From the NCBI GenBank assembly GCA_036023115.1, contig JAYKKT010000036.1, positions 5,419,501-5,483,500 of the forward strand: DNA of 64,000 nt, read 5' to 3'. The notes beneath the pieces are model-generated. The model had not been told where the DNA came from. It ran no database searches and worked only from the letters and a program-made list of their open reading frames with translations. Shown here piece by piece: positions 10,541 to 23,920 of the stretch (the stretch's first letter is position 1; the number at the start of each line of letters is the position of its first letter). The position numbers and the translations under genes are program-made. This DNA is from Brasenia schreberi (Eukaryota > Streptophyta > Magnoliopsida > Nymphaeales > Cabombaceae).

Positions 10541-11299
10541 TGTAAGTTTCTCAGGTCACCTGGCATTTATACGTGTTGTCAAACACACCTGTATTATTGT
10601 GAATATAGAAAGAGCAAACAAGCAACAAGCTGTTCTCAAGCAAAGGTACTTCGGGGTTAGCCTACCAACGACAAAGGCATTTAATGATTTATCTTGTTTA
10701 AGACCCAAAGTTAACTATGATATCTGAGTTTGAATTTGAGGAAAAGAGCGCTTAAGACCTTTAATTCAAGGGTCATCTTTACATTTAATTAATATTAACA
10801 GTTCTAATTTCCTTTCCTTCAAACTATCTATTTAGGTTTCTGTCACTTTGTCTGGGAGTTCCAGCTGTACTACACGTATAAAAACTTAGCAGTAAGCTGG
10901 GATCGATGAAATAACTTCCAAAAATTAAAGACATCAGGTGATTTCTCGAGGACTTATTCAAACATCTCTAAATATCTATGAATTTTAAGTCAAGCAAAAG
11001 GTCGTCACTGCATTCAATAAGTTCTGAACATTTGACACTTCTGTATGAGCATCAAACTTGCCTTCTTCCCCACTTGGGTGTCGCATGGATGCAGAGCTGC
11101 CATTGTACTCAGACGTGTGATTCTGACATTTAACTGGAAATCAGCAAAATAATATTATTATTCTTTCCTTTCAATACATTCGAGGCCTCCTCCTCACACT
11201 CATTTCATGCATGAGCAAGAACATATGGCAAAAAATAAGAAGTAAAAATTGCGTATAAGATGAGATAGGGTCTACATCCAAACCCAATAAAAAGAAAAA
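10541..11299. other. Intergenic, nothing recognised
   Basis: A+T-rich sequence with no supported ORF, RNA or element. Confidence 0.5.
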
Positions 11300-13045
11300 T
11301 AAACCAAACAAGAATTTTAGCAAGAAGGCCGGTCAAAATTTTAAGAAATCGAAAGAAACCACTTCTTGGGTCAATTGTTCAACTGCAGAAAGATGGGACG
11401 CTACAAAATGGACTGCCGCAACAAGAAAAGTGGAGGAAACATCCCAGGACATAATTTGCGTAATTTCATAGTGTTTGTATATGGACTGCTTGGTGAAAGG
11501 TTAGTGGATAGACTCTAGAGACACACCACACATCTCAAAGACCAAGGAAGGGGCAATGGACTTCAAGAAATACAAACCCAATGAACATCGAGTCAACATT
11601 GCAAATAATATATTATTAGATATTTTGAGTATTGGATCCTTCAAAATATTTATAAAAGGCAAACCGATTGTACTGATTGATGTATTAATTGTGCAATCTA
11701 TAAGGCACAATTTGGTATTGATCCTTACCTTAGTAAAGAAAGGTTTTGAGGTTAGGTTTATTCTTGGTAAAATGACTATGGGAAAGCATGAGAGAATATT
11801 ATTCTCTAGAGAATTTGATGTAGAGCATTTGTTTAAATTTAGTAATAATGAAATTAGTACTTCTTCTGCTTATATTGAGTGTGCCTTTACTGTTGATGTG
11901 AATATGTGGCATAAACGCCTTGGGAAGTCTAGAAAAGTTGAGAAAATTATCCAACTTTAACTTACTGCTTAGATTTGAGGAAAATACTTTCAATAAGTGT
12001 GAAACTTTTATACAAAGAAAGATAACAAGGAAAGTTATTCTCAAGGAATCAACAAGGACAACAACCTTGTTGGAGGTTGTTTACACAGATTTATGTGGGT
12101 CTTTTAAAGTAAAGTCATATCATGGAAAGGGTTATTTTATAATCTTTATCAATGATTACTATATATGTATTTATATCTCTTGCCACATAAATCTAAGGCA
12201 CTAGATGCTTTTAAAGAATATAAACAAGAAGTGAAAAGCCAATTAAGGCATTGAATCATTCTTGAATTCTGTAAAGACTTTGGTATTATAAAGTAAAATA
12301 TAATGCCCATGATACCTCAACAAAATGGTATAGCTAAGAGATATAACAAAACCTTGTTGAATATGACAAGGTCTATGTTGATCGATAGCTCTACCAAGGA
12401 TATTTTGGAGAGAAACAATAAGTACAACAGTTTACATACTCAACAAGTACCGTGTAAAGTTGTATTCACTAGACCATATGAGATGTGATTTAGAAGAAAA
12501 CCCAACCTAGGTCATCTCAGAAGTTGAGATTTGTTGTACATGTAAAGATCCTTGATCAGTGTAGAGATAAACTAGACAGTAGGTTCTTAAGATTCATTTG
12601 ATATCCAAAAGGTTCAAAGGGATGTCAGTTTTTATCATAAGGACCATGGACTAATTGAAAGCATAGATATTGAATTCTTAGAAGATACTAAAAATGACAT
12701 TCTGGAAAACAATGATGAATGTATTGATGATCTAATAGACCTAGATCCATCATTTTTTGAACCCATGGAGGAACTTCTTGAAACTATCGAAACCTTAAGT
12801 TGACATAAAAGGTTAAGAGTCACCCCATCCTACTTAAAGGATTATCACACTTATCTTATAGAAGAAGTGTGTAATTTGGTGAATTTATATGAGTTAACTG
12901 ATAATTTGAATTATCAGCAAGCTATGAACTCATCAGAAGCATGAGACTGTGAGAAAGTCATGGATGAGGAAATTGAATCTATTGAGAAAAAACAAATCTA
13001 AGAATTGACTGATTTGCCAAAAGAAAGAAAAACCATAGAAAAATT
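11300..13045 (+). mobile_element. Ty1/copia retrotransposon relic
   Basis: Domains occur in copia order with many stops. A gag zinc-knuckle relic (NCRKMGRYKMDC) lies near 11,365-11,415. A protease/integrase junction region follows, with MWHKRLG at about 11,907 (the usual LWHxRLGH of copia). An integrase core follows (YTDLCGSFKVKS near 12,080, then IPQQNGIAKRYNKTLL near 12,315), and then the start of the reverse transcriptase (VMDEEIESIEKKQ near 12,960, ELTDLPKERKTI near 13,000). The element ends within RT. I see no LTR at either side, so it is an old internal fragment. Confidence 0.85.
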
Positions 13046-13447
13046 CATTCAAAGAATTGGAATCGGAATTGCTAAAGTTCAACACAAAATGGACACGCAT
13101 TTGGGAAGTTATTTTAGTAATTTCCACATTCTGCCTGAGGTTTATGGAAAGTTGATGTCTTCATTAGTTCTTTTATGTTTGTCATCTGATTTCATGAGGC
13201 TCATGCATCTATTAGCCTTCCTCGGTGTCGAAAAATATGTTACCAAAGCTACTTACTCCTTAAAGTTCAAAACTGCATTCATCAAAAATATGGGGTTTCA
13301 GTAAAAGAGAATGGAATAGGACTCACCATATAAGGGAATTGCTGCTTTCCACCCATCTGCTTGACATAGGGCAATAATTTCGATCATTCCATGGGCAAGG
13401 ATTATACAACACATCAAGATATAATATTTAATCAATTAATATTTAAA
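13046..13447. other. Unassigned stretch between copia and RTE relics
   Basis: A 99-codon ORF (13,005-13,304) starts in the copia RT remnant and then runs into sequence I do not recognise. No other signal seen. Confidence 0.4.
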
Positions 13448-16400
13448 TCTTTCCAACACTTTTGTGATCGTTCTTTACCTCTTTTAATACTTTCAAAATC
13501 TAGTTTTTCATACCTTCTTATAGGTTCTTCTCTTGATCTTCTTTCTATATGTTCAAACTATCTTAAACGACATTCTCTCATTTTATCCTCTATTGGTGTC
13601 ACTCTTAATTTATTTTAAAAACTGCATTATGTATATTTTCTTTTCTTGTATGATCACTCATCCATCTCAACATCTTCATTTCTATCACAGACATCTTTTG
13701 TACATGTTGATGATTAACTGCCCAACACTCGGAATCATAAAACATGGCAGACCTAATTGTTGCTCTATAATATTTACCTTTTAACTTTAATGTCTTATCA
13801 CAAAGAATACCTTATGCTCCTCTCTATTTTAACCAATCAGCATTAATTCTATACGTAACATCTCCATCAATTCTTCTATCAATCTAAAAAATTGACCCTA
13901 TGTATTTAAAACTTTCCATTTGGGGATGCAATGTGTGCCAATTTTAATTTCTATGTCCTCTGAGGTAACCAAATGATTAAACTGACATTCCATATATATT
14001 CTGTCTTTATTCTACTAAGTCAGACCTTTGCTTTCTAATGTTTCTCTCCATAGTTTCAATTTTCTATTAACTTTTTCCTTAGGCTCCTCCACTAACAAAA
14101 TGTCATCTACAAATAACATACACCAAGGTACTTCATCTTGAACATGTTTTATTAACTCATCAATCACCATTATAAATAAGTATAGACTTAAAGTTGATCC
14201 TTGATGTAACGCAATATTAACTTTAAAGAAGTCTGTCATTCCTTCATTAGTCCTCACACATGTTTTTGCACCATCGTACATGTCTCTTATAAGGTTAGTG
14301 TATGTCAATGGGATATCTCTTTTTTCAAAGTTCTCTAAAGAAGCTCCCTCGGTACTCTATCATAAGCTTTTTCTAAATCAATAAATATCATGTGAAGATC
14401 TTTCTTTTTTGCTCTAAAATATTCCATAAGACGTCTCAAAAGGTGAATCGCTTTAGCTGTAGATCTGTGTAGCATGAATCCAAATTGATTCTCTGTTGTA
14501 CTCGATATTTATCTTAACCTACGTTCGATAATTCTTTTCCTATAATTTCATAGTATGACTCATTAACTTATACCCCAATAATTCACATAATTTTGAATGT
14601 CTCCTTTCTTCTTATATATGGGTATAGGTATACTCGCTCTCCAATGATCAGGTATCTTTTGGTTTCTCCATATTTCATTAAATAGTCTTGTAAGTAAAGT
14701 GATTTTTGTTTTTCTTAGGATTTTTCGAACTTCTATAGTAATATTGTCTGGTCCTACCGGTTTACCACCCTTCATATGTTTAACAGCATCTTTGACTTCA
14801 TTCTTTTGAATACGTCAGTAGAAATTGTGGTTAATATTCTTTTATGATTTAGCTAACTCTCCTAAGCTATTACTAACATATTCATTTTCATTAAAAAGCC
14901 TATAAAAATAGTTTTTTCCATCTATTTCTTACACCATCATTTGCTACTAGAATTTTCTCATCCTCGTCTTTGATGAATCTAACAAAATTAAGACCATTAG
15001 TTTTCTTATCTATAGCCCTAGCTATCCTAAAATATTTCTTTCACCCTCTTTTGAGTTGAGTTTTTATATAAATCCTCTCAAATTTTAGCTTTTGCTTTAC
15101 TGAAAGCCTTTTTTGCTTGCTTATTTGATTTCTTATAAACCTCTAAAGTTTCACTAGTTTTCTTAACATAATGTAATTTGTAACATGCCCTCTTTGCCTT
15201 GATTTTATTTTGTATTACTTCACTCCATCACCAAGTTTCTTTTTTGTACCGGTACACCTCCCTTAGATTCACCTAACACATCTTTCGTCACTTTCTTAAT
15301 ATTATTCCATATATCATAAGGTGTACCAACATAATTCCAAGCATCTCCTTAAGGACTTTTTGATTAAATATACCTTCTTTCTCGCTTTTGAGGTTCCACC
15401 ATTTAGTCTAATTAGATGGATGTGCTCTTTTCTTCTTTATCCATTTTTTTGTATATCTATAACTAAAAGTCAATGTTAGGTGGTTAAGCTTTATCCTAAA
15501 ATTACCTTGCAATCTTTATAACACGCTCTATCTTTTTTTTTTACAAATAAAATAATCAATTTGTGTTAGTGATAAGCCACTCTTATAAGCAATTAAATGT
15601 TCAACTCTTTTTTTGAAAATTGTCTTTAATATAAAGAAATCAAATGCATAGCAAAATTTAAAATCTCCCTACTTTCCTCATTTATATCCCCAAAACCAAA
15701 GTTTCCATGGATACCTTGATATCTTAATGCATCTTTACTCACATGTCTATTTAAGTTTTCTCCTAAACAAATCAACTCCCTTTGTAGAATTCTTTGAATA
15801 ACTTTATCTAACTCTTCCCAAAAAGCCATCTTTATGCTATCTTCTAGTCCTACTTGGGGTGCGTAAGCACAAACTATATTCAAAACCTCTGCTCCTAACA
15901 CTAATTTCAATGTCATGATTCAGTTACTATATTATTGTATGTCTACTACACTGTCCTTTAAATATTTATTTATGATAATACCAACTCCGTTTCGAGCCTT
16001 TTCCTTACCTGAGTACCATAATTTAAAACCTTTATCATCAACCTCATTTGCTTTTTCTCCAACCCACTTCTCTTGTAAACATAGAATATGAATCTTTCTC
16101 CGAATTATAGTATTTACCACCTTCGTTATCTTACCAGATAATGTTCCAATATTCTAAGAACCAATACGAGCCTTTCTTACCCCGCATCTATCCATATTGA
16201 AAATGCGGAGACCCTCTATGTAATTTATTCACTACATTCAGGCAACAACGTAGCAGAACTAACTTCTTTACCCACACCCGTTCATGATGTGGGAACCCTT
16301 TCTACAATTGATTCTCTATATCTGGTGAAAATATAGTGACCCTTACTTACTTTTAACTGTATTCGAGCTCTACAGCGCATCGCTAAGAGAGGAGACCCAA

Positions 16401-16545
16401 CACAATACTTATAATTTTGTGTAATCCATGATATAAAAATCCAACAAAGTTTTATGTTAGCTGTCGGAAGCCTAACACAATCCTCCTCCTTTATCCGGAC
16501 TTAGGATCGGCAATACAAGGGTGATACATATCTTACATGGGCCGA
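13448..16545 (-). mobile_element. RTE non-LTR retrotransposon, near full length, dead
   Basis: Read on the complement from about 16,545: a 5' leader with the RTE-family start (GGGATCACCCTTGCATTG-like), an APE-type endonuclease (ILCLQEKWVGEK, NGVGIIINK, MTLKLVLGAEVLNIVCAYAPQVG near 16,100-15,840), a linker, reverse transcriptase (IPIPIYKKKGDIQN near 14,630, then FVDDILLVEEPKE near 14,110) and the C-terminal extension. It lacks the terminal GTT-rich tail. Stops and frameshifts are frequent. Its 5' end abuts the thioredoxin-fold gene relic, and I did not find that gene's downstream exons. Confidence 0.85.
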
Positions 16546-17670
16546 GTTGCTTAAACAAATAAATACAATATCAAAATTTGAAAAGCATCAAATAAAGGTG
16601 ACCATAAAACATTAAGATGAAATATGGAGCAAAGAAATGCATAGACGCATATGTTAAAGAAATGGATGTTAAGCCTCACATTCTCCTACCTCAACTGCCT
16701 CATTCTACAATCTTCTTTCTTTCTTGTTCACTTCTCATCATCATCATTATCTCTTTTTTCTTCGTTCTCTTTTACCCCTTCGTTTTTCTCTTCTTCTTTT
16801 TTATGTTTTCACTTTTTCATACCCTTTTTCCTTGTCTTCTTATTCTAATTTCCCTCCTTTTATTTTGTTCCCACTATCTTTTGGTTTCTTTCATTAATCT
16901 AAAGATCTTTGCTTCGCCAAAAAAGTTAAATTTCAAAAACTCTAGACATTGCCTAAGCTTGTATGGACCTGCCACTATAGCACCAGCACTTTTAACAAGA
17001 TACCTTGAAGGGACAGAGTGCATCACAATATGGCATTTAACTTGTACTTTCGATCATGAGTTGCAAATATAGTACCATATTGGATGGTCATCGGTATACC
17101 ATGTCTATCCCTACAAAACAGGATATACAAACTCAAATAGGAAAGAGGTTGACACAATCATACCATAGAGTCCAAGACAGACAGAACATTAAAATATCCA
17201 CAAGAAAAGGCTCACTTGTTTTTTATATTGTATACAACATGCAGACATTGAAAGTGAACATTTGTAAACTAACTAAAATACGTGTTGTACCTGAAGAAAT
17301 ACTAGTAATTGATGCTCTATTTGAAATCTATATTATATACTGTTTTATTTCCAAAAATTTGTAATTTTTAAACAAATTTAATTGGTTGTTTCCTGGACAA
17401 ATAAAGCCAACTTCTTACAAGAGACCCGGCAACAGTGGCTCGTCATCAATAACCCAGTGCTAAATGATGAACGTAAGTTGAAAGAAACAACAAAATGGTT
17501 TAAATAGCAACCCCAGAGCACATTAATGATGCTTTTGAAATAAGCAACAATTCAGGAAGTTTTTTATCCAGTATCAAACAAAAAACCAGAAGGAGAAAAG
17601 CAAAACTAGAGAATTACCAGGAAGATCAAACAGTTAACAACGAGTGGGACTAAATGAAGTGCGGTATTAC
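16546..17670. other. Intergenic or intronic, pyrimidine-rich tract
   Basis: A strongly C/T-rich run (about 16,690-16,870) generates low-complexity Ser/Phe/Leu ORFs that I reject. If the thioredoxin-fold gene were complete its next exon should lie here on the complement; I could not find one. Confidence 0.45.
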
Positions 17671-19126
17671 CTTCCGACAAAATGGGCAACTGAGATATCT
17701 CCAAATAGATCCATGAATATTGGCAATCAGAAGAAAGCAAAATCAGTGTGTTAGTTTCAGCCAGCTAGTTCAAAGTTCTCATAAGTTCCATGCACATCCA
17801 CTCAACATTATATCTAATATTTGTTGGTGTAAATCACAGAAAGAAAGATCCCCCACCTTTCAAACTCATAAATTTCAATAGCTTTCTCAGGCCGACGACC
17901 CAATTTTGAGCTCTCTTTCAACTTAAGACCTGTTCAATGTACTTTTATCAGCACAATGATCTTCAGACCACATTCATAACGTGAATGATGGATACACGGA
18001 AAACAGAAAACTACATAATTAAATTGGTGAACGGAAAATCCAATACCATCATTCAAAATGTTCAAACTTTATGATGTTAACTAACAATCAGCAAAATGAA
18101 CCAATAGGAATTAGCTGTTTCAAATACAATAGAATGCTGTGCACATTATGATGCAGCAACCTAATCACAATAAATTAGTGGTCACTATAAAATTATCAGA
18201 CAAACTTATGACAATGATGCTTTTGACTATCTTCTGCATGTATTTGCAAAAAATAAGCTTAGATCAAAAGTTAATACATTTATTCAGAAGATTAGCATCT
18301 GGAGAGCATGCAATTTTAAAACCACCAGTAACTTTAAAAAGGATAATAAGAAGCCATTGCTTTTGCATTTAAGTCTTTCAACACTAACAACCAAAATAAC
18401 TTCTTTGATAGAAAAGGAACTTTAAAGTTCTGTTTCATGAAAGAAAAATGCATGAAAATGAAATTACCTAAAAACTCCCCCGACTCAATTTTAACTATTC
18501 CAACTCAAGCACGAACTAGCTCAATTAGGCAAATCTAGACCCACACAGAGTGCACAAAGCTATCTGAAAATAAGTTTATAATGCAACCCCATTGAATTCA
18601 GCCTATAAGCATGAAGTTATAACTGCCGCAGAAAGCAACACTCTTACACTTCGATCAGGGAAAATCTAGGAGCAAAGTTGTATATAACAGGAACCTATAC
18701 TTATGGCGTGACAACAGAAGTTGAGCAAAGGTGAATAGAACTTGTCATGTTAAGGCACAATCATCATACAGTTTAACAGGAAAATTGGGTGCTGCTCATT
18801 TTATTTACTATTCAATTGACATAATATATATCTACGCTGCACTCAGGCAACCTAAAATAGGTTGAAGGTTTGCATGGAAAAGGATCAGAGTAGCTTGAAA
18901 AAGCGAGTTATTCATTGTAGATCATTAGGAAAAGACAAATGTTTACTAAAATAAAGCAATGTTTGACAGAAAGTATGGAGATTGTTTTACTTTTCTATGA
19001 TTAGTACATTGGGAACAAAGTGAGCAAGCCATATCGCACTAAAAGATAATTGAGAAACCTGCTATTATGAAAGTTGAGTGCACACTTGGCGGGATCTCTT
19101 CTTCAGGTACAAACGAAGCCCCATAC
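17671..19126 (-). pseudogene. Three exons of a plastid-type thioredoxin-fold (GST_N) protein, incomplete
   Basis: Three complement-strand exons join in phase. Exon i, 19,126-19,059, encodes YGASFVPEEEIPPSVHS and ends FIIA plus one base. Exon ii, 17,929-17,857, encodes LKLKESSKLGRRPEKAI then EIYEFE. Exon iii, 17,689-17,671, is a 19-base exon that completes SCPFCRK. All six borders have AG acceptors or GT donors. YEFESCPFCRK is the glutaredoxin-like CPFC motif of the Arabidopsis At5g03880-type family (two tandem GST_N/thioredoxin-fold domains), recalled from memory. The downstream exons (VREM..., YPCP) are not present before the RTE at 16,545, and no convincing first exon lies upstream. It is therefore a truncated gene, or one whose remaining exons lie beyond insertions. 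Confidence 0.6.
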
Positions 19127-19609
19127 CTGACATCGGAAAATATGTAGATCATTTGTTTTTTTCGGTTTGCTTCGGTGATATTACAGGACAAAAGTAATAC
19201 GTCGTTTTACGGAAATCGCTCGCCCTCCCCTTTCGTCTTGGCAACGCTGCTTTCGTTTTGGGGTATGCATAATTTTGCCCTAAGTTATCAGCTATTCGTA
19301 AAGTCAACAAACATTTTAAGATATTACATGTACCCGACTTCCTTGGGAAAATAAGCATCAAGTAGCTGATGGTTGCAGGTGACGTTTTTATTCATTTCAT
19401 GTAAATCAAACGCCTTGCTAAGCTTCAATAAACTTTTCAGATATGTTGTTAATGGTGTATCATCAGTCAAAGTTGTGGTTAAGTGTAATATCAGAAATAT
19501 TAGGTTGTCGTTCATAAATAGATTATTAGTTGAGTGGGTCTTTATAATTTTCTACAACTTAATCTTATATTAAGGAAATGTATTTGACTTCATCGTTTGT
19601 GTGAGAAAC
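19127..19609. other. Unassigned, possible 5' part of the thioredoxin-fold relic
   Basis: A more G+C-rich patch at 19,195-19,270 could belong to an upstream exon of the neighbouring minus-strand relic, but I could not fit splice sites or a recognisable transit peptide. Confidence 0.3.
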
Positions 19610-20235
19610 CGAGCAACAACAATAACAACTAAACCTTTTTTCGTACTAAATGAGGTTGGCTATGTTGATTCTTTGTTTGCATAGAGCTCGATCAAATACC
19701 ATGCTAATAGGTAACTCAATATAAGCTACATTATTCTTCATTGTTTTCTTCCAAAACTTTTGTAATATTTGTCTATTTCTTTTATCATTTTCATAATCTA
19801 GTTTTTCGTACATTATTACCTGAGCTTCCTTTTGTCATCTTTTTAAGTGTCCAGACTATCTTAAATAAAATTTTCTCATCTATCGGTGCCACTCCCAATT
19901 TGTTTATAATAACATCATTATAATTATATATATGGTCATTCTTTGTGTAACCACTTTGCTACCTTATCATCTTTATTTCATAAATGAATATTTTTTGTAT
20001 TAATTGTCCAACACTGTAAACCATATAACATAGTGGGTCCAATTGCTACTATATAATATTTATCTTTCAACTTTAATGGGTACACACCTCTTCATTTTAA
20101 CTAACTTACGTTACTTCTACGCCAAGCATTTCTATCAATTTTTCTATCATTTTGAAAAACTAACATTAGGTACTTCAGACTTTTCTTATGAGAGATGTAA
20201 TATTTGTGAGCAACCAAACCCAAATTAAAATTTAT
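19610..20235 (-). mobile_element. RTE 3' fragment
   Basis: The complement ends with the RTE tail (TTAGTTGTTATTGTTG at about 19,617-19,635) and reads back through degenerate C-terminal coding sequence to about 20,235. It is strongly decayed. Confidence 0.7.
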
Positions 20236-23104
20236 AAACTTAGTAGTGTATTAATATCCTTTATGTACCGCAAAACTTCAAATTTTTGGTTCGGGTTCAT
20301 ATTAAGCAGATATTGGATTCTTAACCAGTTTTGCACAATAGGTGCTTCTCTAAGCTCAGTATAGACCTTCGACTGGTAGAATTTGGTGCACTGAATGTTG
20401 AGGATGGAAGAAGTTGGTGAACACCACCGTTTTCCTAGTGAGTGCTTGGCCGGGGGACGATGAGAGAAGAGATAATGCCCATCTTTCCTCGCTCCAACCA
20501 CATTGTTTGAAAGAAATAAACTGGCCAGTTATGATCACAAGTATACAAATGTAAGGTCCAAGTACAACCAGCACAAATGTTTTAGGGCATGAGTTCGAAA
20601 CTCAGTATGAAACCTGATATAGTTTGGTTGTGAATGATTAAGACTCAGTATCCAGAGTTGGTTCAAGTAATAAACACGGCTCGCCGGGCAAGGGGTTCAA
20701 GTGCAAAGAGGCTTGAAGTTGAACATCTCTAGTTCGATACCTGTGGTTGGCAATAAGAACGAAAGCCAAACTTAATCAAGTATTAAGTCGATCGATTTAG
20801 AATGAACCTCATGGAGCGATCCAAAATCCAATAATGTACACACATTATGACATAATTGGGTATATCCAAAAATTATGAATCTGGGTCGGGTTTGGACATA
20901 TCTGATCGTTGATATGCCTATTCTACAAGAATCTGACCAAACTAGGTTTGCCAAAAAGAAAAGAAAAGGAAGAGATAAATATAAAACTATGGTGGCCCAG
21001 GGGGGCTTTATTGGTGGTACCTACTCTAACTTGGCATGAGTGAAGCTGCCAAATGTTAGATCCAACCTCACCGACACGGATTTTATATTAGGATTTAACA
21101 CAACTGAAATGCCATTCTAAATATTTTTTTTACAAATAGGAGGCCGAAGCGATAAATGCTATCAGTATTGAACTCATGACCTTCAACTTGTGAGGTAACC
21201 CTAACAAGCCTATCTTATTGCTTTTTGTGCCAAGATTAAAACATTTTTTTCCCTAAAACAATTGGAGGTCGAAGCCACATGCACAACCCTAGGTATCACA
21301 CATGGCCTTAAATTTATGAGTTGACCCCGGTGAGTTATTTGTCGTTCGCTCATTGGATTGACATGTTTGCACTAACAGTGGGCATTCAATCATTATGGAT
21401 TTTGCCTACTAAAATAATAAAAAAAAGTAGAAATGCAGTAGTGGATCTAATTGAGCCCAGGTAGAACAACACATCTCACTCAAAATTTGAAAAATTGAAT
21501 GAAAGACCATATCCCAAAGTTAGAATCTTAAGTATGTAATACATAGTCTGTCCCACCTAAAAAAGTCCCATGGCCTATTTGCTCCACCCTATACAAACTC
21601 ATAGATCCACCATTGGAGCTGCACACAGAATGCTAGCACAATGGCAGGATGCTTGACATCTTTTCACAGGCATGAGTTCAACTCCTAGAGGGTGTAGGCT
21701 TCGGCCTTCCGTTGTCAAAGAAAAAGGAATGGGTTCAAGTGCATGCTTCAAATAATTGGAAAAAAAGGAGATATTACACCACCTCTTAAGTGGCTTGAGC
21801 TACACTTACTGGATTTCCATTAACTAGTGTGTGCCCCTTTTCTTGATCCATGATACAAAGCAACTCAACTCATGCATGCGTTGGGAAGCTATAGTTAATG
21901 AATCATCCTGTCTATTGTCGATAGAGTGAGAACCACTTACACATTCATGTTCATAATTTTGTATTCTTCGATACTTTGTGATGATCGTTCGTGACATGGT
22001 GTAGAACACCTACTACTTTATGGCTATGGTAGACGAACCAAGCTGACCGGGGTTCAGCCCAGTTCGAAACTCAATGACCTCGACCGAGTTCAGTTTGTGA
22101 TGCAAAAAAACTGAATATGAGCAATGTGCAGTTTGGCTCCCCTTGTATTAGCACGTTAAGTATATAGAGATTTTGTGTACAAATGTGCTAGAAAACCATC
22201 TAAGCTATCCAATCTGGTGCACATAATGTAACTAAAATAGTCAAACCTTTAGTTTTTAAAAGGTGTGGAAAGTGTAAAGTTTATGCTCAAACAAGCAGTT
22301 TGGCTTACTTGATTCCTGTTTGCTTCACGTTCAGCTTGCCTCAAACATGCTAATGAGCCTAACATGAATATATGTAGAGCTATTAGCAAGCCATGAACAG
22401 CTTCTGTTCGGTTCTCATTATGGCATGTTTTCGAAGCCGGTGGCAACAAGATGCAGATAGATATATCGAACTCAGCAAATAATAAGTTCATGAATTTATT
22501 CAATTTTCTATGATCTCAATCAAATCATTACTAATGATCTAAGCTTAAATTGAGTTATGGTACATGATCAAACTCTATAAAAATAAAGAATCCATGTAAT
22601 ACATGTAGCCGACTCTATAGAAAAAGACTTAGTTGTTGTATATGAATCAAATCATTAATCTCAACAAGAACCATGTATTATATTTGGGCACTCCTCATAT
22701 TGAACTGATGACCTTCAACATGAACAATGTATTCAATCATTAATCAAAACCCTATTATAAGAATTAAAAAAAATCATGAATTTAAATACATGAAAATATA
22801 TTTAGAATGTGCGCGACCTTTCCTATTAAGTAATAAGTGCAGACTCTCTGTGACGTGAAATAACTGAAAGTTACACCATAGAGCACGTTCATGCAGGGCT
22901 CGAACACCAAGGTCCATCACATGCAAAGTTTGGTCCAAACCCGTTTAAGCCATGAAAATCTCAGCCAATGGTTTGAACGCCCATCTGAAAGTACTCACCA
23001 TGACTTTTCCTACTAGAAAAAGAAGAAAATGAGTTTTCGATGGCTTGGGACCCATAAAGTGTAGTGTAGCTGATCCGGAGACTGCTGCACAATTCATGCA
23101 GGCT
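20236..23104. other. Gene-poor stretch
   Basis: No credible gene. It contains a possible SINE relic at 21,625-21,725 (separate entry), a short RTE tail-like patch at 22,582-22,645 (AAAGAATCCATG to GACTTAGTTGTTG), and several short unrecognised ORFs. Confidence 0.45.
21625..21725 (+). repeat. Candidate tRNA-derived SINE relic
   Basis: A perfect Pol III A-box consensus (TAGCACAATGG, 21,634-21,644) is followed 30 bases later by a B-box-like GAGTTCAACTCC (21,674-21,685), a tRNA-like spacing. The downstream stretch resembles 3,781-3,856 and 37,318-37,385. No cloverleaf or terminator that would support a functional tRNA was seen. Confidence 0.35.
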
Positions 23105-23262
23105 TTGAGAGAGAGAGAGAGAGAGAGACTGTGTGATGGAGACGGGAGTTCGTAAAACTGGACTGATGGAACTAATTAACAGTAACTGCAAAAGCCAGAT
23201 AAATGTAATAAAGGCAATCATGGAGAATAAGAATCTAATGAGATTGTATTCCATCGTTTTCA
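23105..23262 (+). other. Diverged relic of the subtilase 3' flank
   Basis: A GA microsatellite followed by sequence resembling 10,090-10,240 and 40,390-40,520 (common order: GA run, GGAACTAATTAA, a TAAAGG/CATGGA segment, AGAATCTAAT). The similarity is weak, and the RTE below begins right after it. It suggests another lost subtilase copy once lay here. Confidence 0.4.
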
Positions 23263-23920
23263 ACTCCGCCCGCGTAAGGATCACTCTTGCATTGTTGGTC
23301 TAAAGCCCGAATAAAGGAAGAGGGTTTTGTTAGGCTTTCGACAGCTAGCGTAAAACTTCGTTGAATTTTTATAACATGAATTACAAAAGTTATGAGCATT
23401 GCTTTGGAGCATCCCCGCCTAGCGACGTGCTTAAGAACCTGAATACAGTAAGAAGTAAGAAAGAACTACTATATTTTTGCCTGAATGTAGAGAATCAATT
23501 GTAGAGAGGGTTCTCACATCATGGACTGGTGTGGGTAAAAAAGTTAGTATCGCTACATTGTCGTCCGAATATAGTGAAAAATTTTCAGAGAGGGTCTTCG
23601 CATTTTGATTATGAACAGATGCGGGGGTAAGAAAGCTAATCCTACATAATAAGATTCGTATTGGTTATTGGAATATCGGAACATTATCCGGTAAGGTAAT
23701 GGAGGTGGTAGATACTATGATTCGGAGAAAGATTCATATTCTATGTTTACAAGAGATAAAATGGGTTGGAGAAAAAGCAAAGGAGATACATGATACAAGT
23801 TTTAAATTATGGTACTCAGGTAAAAAAAAGGCTCGAAATGGAGTTGGTATTATCATAAATAAAGATTTAAAGGAGAGTGTAGTAGACATACAACGATATG
23901 GTAACCGAATCATGACGATG
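23263..23920 (+). mobile_element. RTE 5' fragment (leader and endonuclease)
   Basis: Starts with the RTE leader (GTAAGGATCACTCTTGCATTG) and reads into the endonuclease start: EVVDTMIRRKIHILCLQ, KWVGEKAKEIHD, NGVGIIINKDLKESVVDIQR. Homology to RTE stops at the codons for RIMT near 23,918, where gypsy sequence in the opposite orientation begins. Confidence 0.8.

Noticed and set aside
16617..17072. 151-codon hydrophobic ORF
   Set aside because: Arises from a C/T-rich low-complexity tract; no start context or homology features.
20560..20760. Possible tRNA gene from B-box-like GTTCGAAACTC and GTTCGATACC
   Set aside because: No paired A-box at tRNA spacing and no acceptor stem; at most a SINE trace.
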